The position numbers were made by a program, and so were the translations under genes. Positions 25,011-34,082 of a stretch of 64,000 nucleotides of DNA are shown here, piece after piece. The notes beneath the pieces are model-generated. The model ran no database searches. It was not told where the DNA came from and saw nothing but the letters and a program-made list of their open reading frames with translations. Source of the stretch: UBA8524 sp964215915. Its GTDB lineage: Bacteria; Bacteroidota; Bacteroidia; UBA8524. Every line of letters begins with the position of its first letter. Position 1 is the stretch's first letter. Location: positions 1 through 64,000 of the forward strand of contig CAXPEB010000080.1 in the NCBI GenBank assembly GCA_964215915.1, in the 5' to 3' direction.

Positions 25011-26816
25011 TCAACCGTTTTTTTCTGCCTGTTCAAGCACAGTGCTTTCCTCCTGCAGGCTCTGGTGAGCATATAAGGCTGCATAGATACCGTCTTTTTT
25101 CATAAGGCTGGCATGATTTCCCTGTTCCACTACCCTGCCTTCTTCCAGCACCAGAATTTCGTCGGCCTGCATCACCGAAGATACCCGATGCGAAATAATC
25201 AGTACAGTCCGGTCCCGGAACAATTGACGAAAATTCGATAGTATCTCGGCTTCGGTGCGGCTGTCTACCGCAGAAAGGCAGTCGTCAAGGATCAATAGCT
25301 CCGGGTCCTTTACCAGTGCTCTGGCAATGGCTACCCGTTGTTTTTGTCCACCGGAAAGACTTATTCCCCGTTCACCCAGAAGGGTATCATAACCTGCCGG
25401 GAAGTCCTGAATGTTTTCGTGTACCGCTGCTGCCTTTGCCGCTTCCACCAGCATTTCCCGGTTATACTCCCCTGACTTTAGTCCGAAGGCGATGTTTTCG
25501 GCTATGGAATCGCTGAACAGGAATACATCCTGGGGAACATACCCGATCTTATCCCGGTATTGGTCGAGATTGACTTCCTCAATCGGAACATCATCAATCA
25601 GAATACTACCCTTAACCGGGTCATGTAAGCGCAGAAAAAGCGAAGCCAGGGTACTTTTTCCACTTCCTGTTGCTCCGATTACGCCCAAAGTAGCGCCTTT
25701 CTTAAGCTCAAACGTCAGGTCCTGAAGTGCCGGTTTTCGCTCATTTCCATAGCTGAACTCCACCTGGTTGAAAGCAATGCGGTCGTGGAAAGAAAAATCC
25801 CGACTGCTTGGGTTCCTTATTTCCGGTTTTTCATCCAGAAATTCATTGATACGGGCCTGGGAAGCGGCTGCACGCTGCACAATGGAAGTGACCCAACCCA
25901 GGGATGCCACCGGCCAGGTGAGCATGTTTACATAGAGCATGAATTCGGCGATATTCCCGTAGGTAAGCCGGCCTGCTATAACTTCCCTTCCACCGATAAA
26001 AATTACGAGCAGGTTACTAAGTCCTATCAGCAACAGCATAAGAGGAAAGAATAATGCATCGAAACGGGCAAGTGAAAGCGCTTTTTGCCGGTAAGTCTCG
26101 TTCTCTTCCTCAAACCCTTTCCAGGAGTCCTGGCCCACGCCGAACGCCTTCATCACCCGGATTCCCGAAAAGGCTTCCTGCACAAATGTGGTCAGGGCTG
26201 ACAACTGGTTCTGTATGGCGTCGCTTCTTTTATAGATGATGGTATTGACCAGGTAGATGGATATCGACAATATTGGTAGGGGAAGCAGTACCCAAAGCGT
26301 CAGGGTAGTGTTGATGATCACCATGTTGTAAATAACAAACCCGAAGGTAGCCAACAGGTTCAGGCTATACATAACCGCAGGCCCCAGGTACATCCGCACC
26401 CGGCTTACGTCTTCGGAAATCCGGTTCATCAGGTCGCCGGTATTGTTTCTCCGGTAAAATGAGGTGCTGAGGCTTTGGTATTGATGGAAAATCTCGTTTT
26501 TCTGATCGTATTCGATATGCCTGGACATCACGATCAGGGTTTGGCGCATGAGAAAAAGAAACACGCCTTTGGCCAGTGCAGCCCCAAGAATAAAGAGCCC
26601 GATAATAAACGTTTGGTGTAGCAATTCTCCCTGCATCACTTCGTCCCAGCCGGAAGTACTACTTTCCACCTTTTCCGCCACCGTATCAATGGCTTGCTTA
26701 ACATAACGGGGCTGAAGTATTCCGAAATAGTTATTAATAAGGGTAAAAAGGATACCTAAACCAAAATGGTAGCGGTATTTCCAGAAGTACTTGTTTAGCG
26801 CTGCGAGGGATTTCAA
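25011..26816 (-). CDS. ABC exporter, fused membrane and ATPase domains
   Basis: 601 residues. Six membrane segments in residues 1-320 are followed by an ABC domain with Walker A GATGSGKST, signature LSGGQKQR and Walker B LLILDDCLSA. The type is the MsbA/multidrug half-transporter that works as a dimer; the substrate is not evident. The only in-frame start candidate is TTG at 26816; no ATG or GTG precedes the first conserved residues and a TAA lies a few codons upstream. It is divergent from the leucine dehydrogenase gene and shares its promoter region. Confidence 0.9.
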   Translation of the reverse strand: MKSLAALNKYFWKYRYHFGLGILFTLINNYFGILQPRYVKQAIDTVAEKVESSTSGWDEVMQGELLHQTFIIGLFILGAALAKGVFLFLMRQTLIVMSRHIEYDQKNEIFHQYQSLSTSFYRRNNTGDLMNRISEDVSRVRMYLGPAVMYSLNLLATFGFVIYNMVIINTTLTLWVLLPLPILSISIYLVNTIIYKRSDAIQNQLSALTTFVQEAFSGIRVMKAFGVGQDSWKGFEEENETYRQKALSLARFDALFFPLMLLLIGLSNLLVIFIGGREVIAGRLTYGNIAEFMLYVNMLTWPVASLGWVTSIVQRAAASQARINEFLDEKPEIRNPSSRDFSFHDRIAFNQVEFSYGNERKPALQDLTFELKKGATLGVIGATGSGKSTLASLFLRLHDPVKGSILIDDVPIEEVNLDQYRDKIGYVPQDVFLFSDSIAENIAFGLKSGEYNREMLVEAAKAAAVHENIQDFPAGYDTLLGERGISLSGGQKQRVAIARALVKDPELLILDDCLSAVDSRTEAEILSNFRQLFRDRTVLIISHRVSSVMQADEILVLEEGRVVEQGNHASLMKKDGIYAALYAHQSLQEESTVLEQAEKNG

Positions 26817-26832
26817 GTGTTGGGAAAAATCA

Positions 26833-26862
26833 GTTGACTTTTAATTTTCTTGGCTACTTTTG
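26833..26862 (+). promoter_or_regulatory. Promoter of the leucine dehydrogenase-like gene
   Basis: GTTG at 26833-26836, an 18-base spacer and TACTTTTG at 26855-26862 (perfect -7). The ATG lies 29 bases on, giving a leader of about 25 bases. It sits within 40 bases of the divergent exporter start. Confidence 0.6.
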
Positions 26863-26891
26863 TGCCACTTTTTGCAAACATAGCTACTCTT

Positions 26892-27989
26892 ATGATGGAA
26901 GTAAAAGAAATGTCATCGACTTCGTTCGAACTTTTTAACCAGGTTGCCCTTCATGATCATGAACAAATCATGATCTGTCAGGACAATGCAACCGGTTTGA
27001 AAGCCATAATCGCCATCCACAATACCGTGCTTGGACCGGGACTGGGTGGTACCCGAATCTGGAATTACAAAAGCGAGGCTGATGCCATTACCGATGTATT
27101 GCGTCTGAGCCGGGGAATGACCTACAAGGCCTCTATCTCCGGATTGAACCTCGGAGGAGCCAAAGCAGTTATCATCGGCGATGCCAAGCAGATTAAATCC
27201 GAAGCGCTCTTCCGTAAATTCGGACGTTTCGTGGAAAACCTGGCAGGTAAATACATCACAGCCGAAGACGTGAACACCACCACCAAAGACATGGAATACG
27301 TAGCCATGGAAACCGAACATGTGGTAGGTTTACCCGAATCCATGGGTGGCGGAGGCGACCCCTCTCCTGTTACCGCATACGGTACTTATATGGGCATGAA
27401 AGCTTCTGCCAAAAGAGCCTGGGGTAATGACAGCCTGGCGGGGAAAACCATAGCCGTACAAGGTATTGGTAAAGTTGGATTCCACCTGCTGGAACTGCTG
27501 CACAAAGAAGGCGCTAAGCTTTACGTGGCCGATATCAATGACGCTGCCCTTCAAACCGCCTCCGATCAATTCGGAGCCATCGTGGTAAGTTCCGATGATA
27601 TTTTCGATCTGGATGTGGATGTTTTCTCGCCTTGTGCGCTTGGAGCAGTGCTGAACACCGAAACAATCAACCGACTGAAATGCAGTGTGATTGCCGGAGC
27701 AGCCAACAACCAGCTGGCCGAAGAAAAACTTCACGGACAATTGCTGGTGGACAAAGGCATATTCTACGCCCCCGACTTCCTGATCAATGCCGGCGGACTG
27801 ATCAACGTTTACCAGGAATATATCGGCTATAACCGCGAACGGGCATACAGCGCCACCGAAAAGATTTACGATACCACATTGGAGATTTACAATAAAGCGG
27901 CTGAAACCAATATCCCAACTCAGCTTGCGGCCACTCAACTTGCTGAAGAGCGGGTTCATGGCATTATGAAAGTGCGTTCCACAATCTGA
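26892..27989 (+). CDS. Glu/Leu/Phe/Val dehydrogenase (leucine dehydrogenase-like)
   Basis: 365 residues from the ATG at 26892. The pattern GPGLGGTRIW (substrate site) and the catalytic-lysine region MTYKASISGLNLGGAK are those of branched-chain amino-acid dehydrogenases. The NAD-binding domain has VQGIGKVGFHL at about residue 195, followed by the acidic residue in ADIND, which favours NAD. It would deaminate leucine, valine or isoleucine to the 2-oxo acid, feeding branched-chain fatty acids that are common in Bacteroidota. A terminator follows. Confidence 0.93.
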   Translation: MMEVKEMSSTSFELFNQVALHDHEQIMICQDNATGLKAIIAIHNTVLGPGLGGTRIWNYKSEADAITDVLRLSRGMTYKASISGLNLGGAKAVIIGDAKQIKSEALFRKFGRFVENLAGKYITAEDVNTTTKDMEYVAMETEHVVGLPESMGGGGDPSPVTAYGTYMGMKASAKRAWGNDSLAGKTIAVQGIGKVGFHLLELLHKEGAKLYVADINDAALQTASDQFGAIVVSSDDIFDLDVDVFSPCALGAVLNTETINRLKCSVIAGAANNQLAEEKLHGQLLVDKGIFYAPDFLINAGGLINVYQEYIGYNRERAYSATEKIYDTTLEIYNKAAETNIPTQLAATQLAEERVHGIMKVRSTI

Positions 27990-28012
27990 TCTCCATTACC
28001 AAAAAAAATAAC

Positions 28013-28039
28013 AGGCATCCTTCGGGGTGCCTTTTTTTA
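28013..28039 (+). terminator. Rho-independent terminator of the dehydrogenase gene
   Basis: AGGCATCC (28013-28020), loop TTCG, GGGTGCCT (28025-28032), then TTTTTT. Eight paired positions with one G-T. Confidence 0.9.
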
Positions 28040-28059
28040 TGTATTCGCCCAAAGCCGAT

Positions 28060-28067
28060 TATTTTTG
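28060..28067 (+). promoter_or_regulatory. -7 promoter box of kdsB
   Basis: TATTTTTG, a perfect -7 match, then ATGC and the ATG at 28072. No clear -33 TTTG is visible at 18-20 bases. It lies just after the preceding terminator. Confidence 0.45.
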
Positions 28068-28071
28068 ATGC

Positions 28072-28797
28072 ATGAAGAAACTGGCTGTCATTCCTGCACG
28101 CTATGCCTCCACTCGCTTTCCGGGTAAGCCCCTGGCAGACCTGCTTGGAAAACCGATGATCCAGTGGGTTTTCGAGGGTACCGTCGCCGCCGGCATCTTT
28201 GACAAGGTGGTGGTAGCCACAGACGACACCCGAATCCTGGAATGTGTGGAATCCTTTGGAGGCAATGCAACAATGACTCACGAGTCACACCCTAACGGGA
28301 CCTCGCGTTGCGCAGAGGTTGCCACCCTGTTTCCCGAATACGAAACGGTGCTGAATGTGCAGGGCGATGAACCGCTGGTTTCCGCAAAAGTTCTGGGGCA
28401 AATTACCGGGCTAATCGAAACCGGCGCCCCAATTGCCAGTGCCCGGAGGAAAGCTACACCGGAAGAGAACCCAAACACCGCTTCCCTGGTCAAAGTAGTT
28501 AGCGACCTTCAGGGAAAAGCTCTTTACTTTTCCCGAAGCCCGGTCCCCTTCTACCGGGATCAAACAGCAGATGATTATTTCATTCATGTGGGCATTTACG
28601 GGTTTCGGCGGGAAACCTTGCTTGAAATTGTCAAACTGCCCCCGACTCCGCTGGAGCAGGCAGAGAACCTGGAACAATTGCGCTGGCTTGAACACGGGTT
28701 TTCCATCCACTTAACAGAGATCAGCGAAGCCGCCCTCTCGGTAGATACACCTGAGGACCTGGACGACCTGATTGCCTATTTAAAGCAGAATCCATGA
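28072..28797 (+). CDS. kdsB: CMP-KDO synthetase
   Basis: 241 residues, typical KdsB. The N-terminal nucleotide-binding motif IPARYASTRFPGKPL, VVATDDTRI, LNVQGDEPLV with the metal-binding Asp, and HVGIYGFRRETL are conserved. It makes CMP-KDO for lipid A-KDO, so the organism produces an LPS-like outer membrane, matching the O-antigen-ligase-like gene at 49049. The next two genes follow with four-base overlaps, a kdsB / GreA-like / ABC-F operon. Confidence 0.97.
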   Translation: MKKLAVIPARYASTRFPGKPLADLLGKPMIQWVFEGTVAAGIFDKVVVATDDTRILECVESFGGNATMTHESHPNGTSRCAEVATLFPEYETVLNVQGDEPLVSAKVLGQITGLIETGAPIASARRKATPEENPNTASLVKVVSDLQGKALYFSRSPVPFYRDQTADDYFIHVGIYGFRRETLLEIVKLPPTPLEQAENLEQLRWLEHGFSIHLTEISEAALSVDTPEDLDDLIAYLKQNP

Positions 28798-29246
28798 GCA
28801 ACTCCATAAAACAAGCCTGGGTCGATAAAGCCGTTCAGGTGTTGGAAGAACGTATACTTCATATCCGCAACTCCATACAAAGAGCAACGGAAGCAGCCAA
28901 TAGCGAAGAAAAAAGCTCTGCAGGCGATAAATACGAGACGGCTCGCGCCATGAGTCACCTGGAGCGGGATATGCATGCCGCACAGCTGGGAAAAGCCGAA
29001 CAGGAATTACTGGCGCTTAAAAAGCTGGACCTTGCCAAAAAGGATCGCATGTTTCCGGGGGCAGCTGCCAAAACCAGTGAAGGCTGGTATTTTCTCTCTA
29101 TAGGGCTGGGCGCCCTCGAAACCCAGGAAAACAAGGTAATCCTGCTGTCGCCGGCCTCTCCATTAGGAAAACTGTTCCGGGAGAAAACCGCCGGAGACAC
29201 GGTTCGTTTCAATCAGAAAGACCTTTTTATCGAAGAAGTACTATGA
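28794..29246 (+). CDS. GreA/GreB C-terminal-domain-like protein
   Basis: 150 residues. The N-terminal part is a charged helical coiled coil (EERILHIRNSIQRATEAANSEEKSS...LGKAEQELLALKKLDL), and the C-terminal SPASPLGKLFREKTAGDTVRF matches the GreA/GreB FKBP-like domain. In GreA the coiled coil reaches into the polymerase channel; here its tip acids are not in the canonical arrangement, so cleavage-factor activity is uncertain. Homologues in Bacteroidota are often mislabelled 3-oxoacyl-ACP synthase. It is coupled by four-base overlaps to kdsB and the ABC-F gene. Confidence 0.78.
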   Translation: MSNSIKQAWVDKAVQVLEERILHIRNSIQRATEAANSEEKSSAGDKYETARAMSHLERDMHAAQLGKAEQELLALKKLDLAKKDRMFPGAAAKTSEGWYFLSIGLGALETQENKVILLSPASPLGKLFREKTAGDTVRFNQKDLFIEEVL

Positions 29247-31123
29247 ATGTCCTTTCCGTAGAGAATCTGAGCAAGTCTTTCGGTAGCCGGATACTCTTCC
29301 GGAACATTAGCTTCGGTATAGAATCCGGACAAAAAGTCGGGCTGGTGGCTCGAAACGGCAGCGGTAAAACCACCTTGTTCCGTATCCTGCAGGGACTGGA
29401 CATTCCGGATTCGGGGGAAGTGGCTTTTAATAAAAATATCCGGACCGGATTCCTCGATCAGGAGCCACAGTTTCCGGCTGGGCTCAGTGTGTATGAAGCC
29501 CTTTTCACCGGAGATTCTCCCCAGCTACAAGCCGTTCGCGAATATGAGCTGGCACTGGAAGCCTTTGAAATGAAAGCCGGCCCGGAAACTCAGCAAAACC
29601 TGGAGACTGCCATGAACCGGATGGAAGAAGCTGCTGCCTGGGACATGGAAAACCGGATCAAAACCGTGCTTCATCAACTTGACATACGGTCTCTGAACCA
29701 AAAAGTGGAGACGCTTTCCGGCGGACAGGTAAAACGTCTTGCCTTGGCAACCCTGCTGATCGATGAGCCCGACTTACTGGTACTCGATGAGCCGACCAAC
29801 CACCTTGATATTGAAATGATCGAATGGCTGGAATCCTGGATAGAACGGAGCACACTAAGTCTTCTGCTGGTTACTCACGACCGTCATTTCCTCGACAATG
29901 TGTGTGAAGAAATACTCGAACTGGATCAGGGAGGCCTGTTTCGTCACCGCGGTAATTATGAGTATTTCCTGGAAAAGAAAGCCGAAAGAGAATTTAATGA
30001 AGAGCGTGAGCTGGAAAAAGATAAGAACCTGTTCAGGAGAGAGTTAGAATGGGTACGCAGACAACCAAAAGCGCGCGGGACAAAATCAAAATCCAGGCTG
30101 GATGCCTTTGACCGTCTCAGTGAAAAGCTACAACGCGGACCGGCACAATCCGATATCGAAATGGGTTTCCGCATGCAGCGACTGGGAAATAAAATTCTGG
30201 AACTGCATGCTGTCTCCAAATCGTACGGAGAGAAACCCCTGCTAAACCGCTTTGAGCATATCTTCCGAAAGGGAGAGCGTGTTGGCATTGTAGGCAAAAA
30301 CGGAAGTGGAAAGTCGACTCTGCTGAACCTCATCACCGGGAAAACACAACCCGATGAAGGCAAGGTAGTGGTGGGTGAAACCGTCAGGTTCGGGTATTAT
30401 TCCCAGGCAGGTTTACCGATGGAGGAAGAAAAAAGAGTGATCGAAGTGGTGCAGGAAGTGGGTGATTCCCTGACCATGGCCGATGGTTCTGTTTTGAATG
30501 CTTCCCAGTTATTGAAACGGTTCGGGTTTCCACCGGAGCACCAGTTCGGGCCGGTTTCCAAGCTCAGCGGAGGTGAGAAAAAGCGACTGTACCTGTTAAC
30601 GGTATTGATGGATAACCCGAATTTCCTGATCCTTGATGAGCCCACCAACGACCTTGATCTGGACACCCTGGCTGTCCTGGAAAGCTTTCTGACGGATTTC
30701 CCCGGCTGCCTGCTGGTGGTTTCCCACGACCGTTATTTCCTGGATCGGCTGTGTGAACACCTGTTTATCTTCGAAGGACAGGGAAAAATCCGTGATTTCA
30801 ACGGCTCGTATTCCGAATACCGTTTTCTGCGCAACGAGGAGATCAGGCAGGAAAAGGCAGATGTAGCCCGGGAGAAAACACCGGAAACAAAAATAGAAAC
30901 CCCGGAGTCCACCCGAAAGAAACTCAGCTACAAAGAAAAAAAGGAGTTGGAGGAGTTGGATGCCCTGCTTCCGCAGTTGGAGAGCCGTAAATCGGAATTA
31001 GAACAAGCACTTAACGATGCCGGTGGCGATCATGAAAAGATCCAGGAACTAAGCGAAAAACTGGGTAAGCTGCAGGAAGAACTGGAGGAAAAGGAGCTGC
31101 GCTGGCTGGAGTTGAATGATTGA
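29243..31123 (+). CDS. ABC-F protein, Uup-like
   Basis: 626 residues with two ABC domains and no membrane segments. Walker A motifs are ARNGSGKTT and GKNGSGKST, signatures LSGGQVKR and LSGGEKKR, and Walker B motifs VLDEPTNHLD and ILDEPTNDLD. A C-terminal Lys/Glu-rich coiled coil (about residues 545-626) is the mark of the Uup subgroup. ABC-F proteins act on ribosomes; Uup also affects DNA integrity. It overlaps the GreA-like gene by four bases. It converges on rarA with a 32-base gap. Confidence 0.93.
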   Translation: MNVLSVENLSKSFGSRILFRNISFGIESGQKVGLVARNGSGKTTLFRILQGLDIPDSGEVAFNKNIRTGFLDQEPQFPAGLSVYEALFTGDSPQLQAVREYELALEAFEMKAGPETQQNLETAMNRMEEAAAWDMENRIKTVLHQLDIRSLNQKVETLSGGQVKRLALATLLIDEPDLLVLDEPTNHLDIEMIEWLESWIERSTLSLLLVTHDRHFLDNVCEEILELDQGGLFRHRGNYEYFLEKKAEREFNEERELEKDKNLFRRELEWVRRQPKARGTKSKSRLDAFDRLSEKLQRGPAQSDIEMGFRMQRLGNKILELHAVSKSYGEKPLLNRFEHIFRKGERVGIVGKNGSGKSTLLNLITGKTQPDEGKVVVGETVRFGYYSQAGLPMEEEKRVIEVVQEVGDSLTMADGSVLNASQLLKRFGFPPEHQFGPVSKLSGGEKKRLYLLTVLMDNPNFLILDEPTNDLDLDTLAVLESFLTDFPGCLLVVSHDRYFLDRLCEHLFIFEGQGKIRDFNGSYSEYRFLRNEEIRQEKADVAREKTPETKIETPESTRKKLSYKEKKELEELDALLPQLESRKSELEQALNDAGGDHEKIQELSEKLGKLQEELEEKELRWLELND

Positions 31124-31155
31124 TTAAGCGCTTCCCTGCTTCTCTTTTGTGTTGC

Positions 31156-32424
31156 CTATTGATCAGAAGAATACTTCCCTTTCCACCACCCTTCCATACG
31201 CTTACGGATCTCGTCTTCCCTGGTGTTTTCAGCCGGACGGTAAAAGGCAGTACCCCGAACTGCTCCGGGCAGGAATTCCTGCTCTACAAAATGCCCGGGG
31301 TAACTGTGCGCATACTTGTAATCCTTTCCATACCCCATCTCCTCCATTAACTTGGTGGGCGCATTACGAAGATGAAGAGGCACCTCCAGATCGCCGGTTT
31401 CCCTGACGCGCTTAAGCGCCTCATCCATAGCCTTATAAGTCGAGTTACTTTTAGGAGCTGTTGCCAGGTAAACCGTCACTTCACTAAGTATGATTCGTGC
31501 TTCTGGATACCCAATCACATTGCAGGACTGAAAGCAGGCATTGGCCATTAGCAGGGCTTGCGGATCGGCAAGTCCGACATCTTCCGAGGCAAAAATGAGC
31601 ATACGCCTGGCGATAAACAGCGGATCCTCACCGGCATTCACCATTCTGGCCAGGTAATACAAAGCCGCATTCGGGTCACTTCCCCGCATGGATTTGATAA
31701 ACGCGGATACGATATCGTAATGCTGTTCCCCGTTTTTATCGTACCGGGCCACCTGTTGTTTGGCCACTTTTTTCACCAACTCATTGGTTACGGTTACTTC
31801 GTGTGCTCCGGCCTGCAATACCGCCATCTCAAAAAGGTTCAGAAGGCGACGGGCATCTCCGCCCGAAAGCAGCAGAAGAGCCTCCTGCTCTTTTATGGTA
31901 ATTTTTTTACCCTTCAGAACGAGGTCTTCTTCCATAGCCCGATTCACCATACGCAACAGATCATCGGCACTGTGGTTATCCAGGTGGTATACCTGACAAC
32001 GGGAAAGCAAGGCAGCAATCACTTCAAAAGAAGGGTTTTCGGTAGTTGCACCGATCAGGGTAATTTTTCCCCGCTCCACGGCCCCTAACAGTGCATCCTG
32101 CTGGGATTTACTGAAGCGGTGAATTTCATCGATAAACAATACCGGAGGAAACAGGCCTCCGCCACTCCCAATCACTTCCCGTACCTCTTTGACACCGGCC
32201 GAAACGGCACTTAACACATGGAAAGGACGTTTGAGCTGCCGGGCGATCAGTTCCGCCAGAGTGGTTTTCCCCACACCGGGAGGTCCCCAGAAAATCATAC
32301 TTGGGATATTTCCCGAATCCAGGAACCGGGTAATGACCCCTTCCGGACCTATCAGGTGTTCCTGCCCGATATACGCATCAAGCGTTTTCGGGCGCATACG
32401 TTCAGCGAGGGGAATTTGCTGCAT
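31156..32424 (-). CDS. rarA: Replication-associated recombination protein A (MgsA/RarA)
   Basis: 422 residues, AAA+ ATPase with Walker A GPPGVGKT, Walker B LFIDEIHRFSKSQQD and sensor ATTENPSFEV. The N-terminal ERMRPKTLDAYIGQ motif and the C-terminal FASEDVGLADP...PVHLRNAPTKLMEE-like part identify RarA. It acts at stalled replication forks. A TATCTTTG box ends four bases before the ATG at 32424. Confidence 0.96.
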   Translation of the reverse strand: MQQIPLAERMRPKTLDAYIGQEHLIGPEGVITRFLDSGNIPSMIFWGPPGVGKTTLAELIARQLKRPFHVLSAVSAGVKEVREVIGSGGGLFPPVLFIDEIHRFSKSQQDALLGAVERGKITLIGATTENPSFEVIAALLSRCQVYHLDNHSADDLLRMVNRAMEEDLVLKGKKITIKEQEALLLLSGGDARRLLNLFEMAVLQAGAHEVTVTNELVKKVAKQQVARYDKNGEQHYDIVSAFIKSMRGSDPNAALYYLARMVNAGEDPLFIARRMLIFASEDVGLADPQALLMANACFQSCNVIGYPEARIILSEVTVYLATAPKSNSTYKAMDEALKRVRETGDLEVPLHLRNAPTKLMEEMGYGKDYKYAHSYPGHFVEQEFLPGAVRGTAFYRPAENTREDEIRKRMEGWWKGKYSSDQ

Positions 32425-32428
32425 GAAG

Positions 32429-32436
32429 CAAAGATA
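32429..32436 (-). promoter_or_regulatory. -7 promoter box of rarA
   Basis: TATCTTTG on the minus strand, a perfect -7 match, then CTTC and the ATG. No consensus -33 element is seen. Confidence 0.45.
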
Positions 32437-32510
32437 AACGGAACCGGGGAGCCTGAACAGACGATTTCCCGGAATACATGCGTTCCTTCGTATATTCCTG
32501 CTAAAGTCAA

Positions 32511-32843
32511 ATGATACGCTACCTGATCCTCACCGGCACCTGGCAGGTAATCCTGGTGCAATACGGCGAGGAAAGTCAGTCGTTTGAAGATGTGTATATG
32601 GAATTCGGCGCAGAGAATGAATCCATCTACCGGAATGATTCTATCACGTATCGGGATACGTATTCCCTGGAAGTAATCCATAATCGTTACCGTAATGACA
32701 GCAGCCTGCTGATACACCTAAGTCTTCCGTCCTGGATACCGGTAAGCTCCGGCACTTTTACCGTGCAGTCCATAGGAAAATCCGGAATGATACTGGCCGG
32801 AATGAATCACGATGCTCAAATTCATTTGAGAAAACAGGAATAA
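32511..32843 (+). CDS. Hypothetical small beta-rich protein
   Basis: 110 residues, no signal peptide predicted with confidence. The start IRYLILTGTWQVILVQ resembles the first strand of lipocalin-like folds (TGTW), and the rest alternates hydrophobic and polar residues as in a small beta barrel. I do not recognise the family and the resemblance is weak. It is divergent from rarA and followed by a 336-base stretch holding several hairpins. Confidence 0.5.
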   Translation: MIRYLILTGTWQVILVQYGEESQSFEDVYMEFGAENESIYRNDSITYRDTYSLEVIHNRYRNDSSLLIHLSLPSWIPVSSGTFTVQSIGKSGMILAGMNHDAQIHLRKQE

Positions 32844-33179
32844 GCTGCAATGATTTCTTTTCCCTGGCATTGGTATATGTAAGGTCACAGATACACCTTT
32901 CTACAGCCTCTCCTTATGAACTGCGAACACAGTGCCTGGATCAGTGATTCCTGGTACCGCATCGACCATAAAGGAATACGGCAGGATCCATAAAATCACG
33001 GAATACCGTGAATAACCGGGATGCGGATATCCGCTAATCTTGTAGCGGAGTTGGGGCTCATTAGCGAGTTTGAGTCGTAACTCCTGGAAAGTTCGAAGGG
33101 AATACCCGAATCCGTCAAACAGGTTCGGGTTCCCTTGATAGGATAAAACGGGGTGTTTTACACGCACAATTTTTTAATT
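32844..33179. other. 336-base intergenic stretch rich in hairpins
   Basis: No convincing gene. Between 32996 and 33136 there are consecutive inverted repeats: TCACGG/CCGTGA (32996-33011), the palindrome GCGGATATCCGC (33023-33034), an alternative CCGCTA/TAGCGG (33031-33048), GGAGTT/AACTCC (33047-33084), and a long 13-bp stem AAGGGA-ACCCGAA with TTCGGGT-TCCCTT (33096-33136). An 88-codon minus-strand open frame crosses it but has no family pattern. It may be an intergenic repeat element or a structured RNA. Confidence 0.55.
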
Positions 33180-34082
33180 ATGTCAAATAAAACCCCCATT
33201 CAACCGGAACAAAAGCCCGTGATGCAAGACCGGCAATTGTCGGTTTCAGGCCTTAACGAGGAGCTTGAGTTCATTCATCAGTTCAACCTGGAACGTTTGC
33301 TTCGCAGGTTGCATCAGCAGGAAATTCCTGCCCTGTCCTATACTCCGGGTGGCAATGATGCCCGGAATATGCTCACTCTGCCCGGCACAGCCGGTGTTTT
33401 TATTACGCGCAGAGGGAATAATCTGCTGTCCGATCTGGTTAAAGCCGTTCAGGATCCAAGGTCCGAACACCATGACCAGGTAGTTCAAAAAATACGTCAT
33501 GGTCGGCCAGATAGCGGGCCAGGATATGCCGGAAGAGTTCGTGAGGAAATTCTCGGTTCGGAAACCGTGTTTGATATTCAATGCGGAAATCGCACGATTA
33601 TGGACGGCGCCATACTCCGGGAAAATCGTGATTTCGTATTCATTGCCCTACCCTATTGCGGCACGCCTTCGCTCAGAACCCCACAATCCACAACCACTTT
33701 TCCTGTCCTGCAATTCAATCAATACCTTAAAAACATTTCCGATCCTGAACTGGAGGCCTTGGTTCTGTTTCATGAACCCATGTTAAATCTATCCGAAACA
33801 GAAAAGTTAGCCCGCCTGCCTGTAGCACAGTATGATGTTCTGGTAGGGAATACGCCGTATTCCATTTCTTCGGAAATCTGGTATGTCTCTACCGTTGCCG
33901 CTTCGTCTGTAATTCTAATGCCACCCCTGCCTGAGGTTTCCGGCACCGACACACTACGCGAAATACACCTCGGAGAACCCTTGTTTGATCGCCTGAGTCC
34001 GCAACAGCTGGCAAGAGAACTGATAGCCATACGAAGTAAGTATCTCTCGCACCGCGAATCCTGGGAATTTGACCCTTTATAG
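33180..34082 (+). CDS. Hypothetical cytoplasmic protein
   Basis: 300 residues from the ATG at 33180 (MSNKTPIQPEQKP). No signal peptide or membrane segment. I recognise no domain; the middle has a GSETVFDIQCGNRTIMDGAI segment and a FPVLQFNQYLKNISDPELEALVLFHEPMLNLSE stretch. Its start was chosen as the first ATG after a GTG-led extension. It lies just past the hairpin-rich stretch and converges on the PrsW gene with a six-base overlap. It may be lineage-specific. Confidence 0.6.
   Translation: MSNKTPIQPEQKPVMQDRQLSVSGLNEELEFIHQFNLERLLRRLHQQEIPALSYTPGGNDARNMLTLPGTAGVFITRRGNNLLSDLVKAVQDPRSEHHDQVVQKIRHGRPDSGPGYAGRVREEILGSETVFDIQCGNRTIMDGAILRENRDFVFIALPYCGTPSLRTPQSTTTFPVLQFNQYLKNISDPELEALVLFHEPMLNLSETEKLARLPVAQYDVLVGNTPYSISSEIWYVSTVAASSVILMPPLPEVSGTDTLREIHLGEPLFDRLSPQQLARELIAIRSKYLSHRESWEFDPL

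Noticed and set aside
32901..33167. 88-codon open frame on the minus strand across the hairpin-rich gap
   Set aside because: It has no start-site support or family pattern, and it runs through several inverted repeats, which better explain the sequence.
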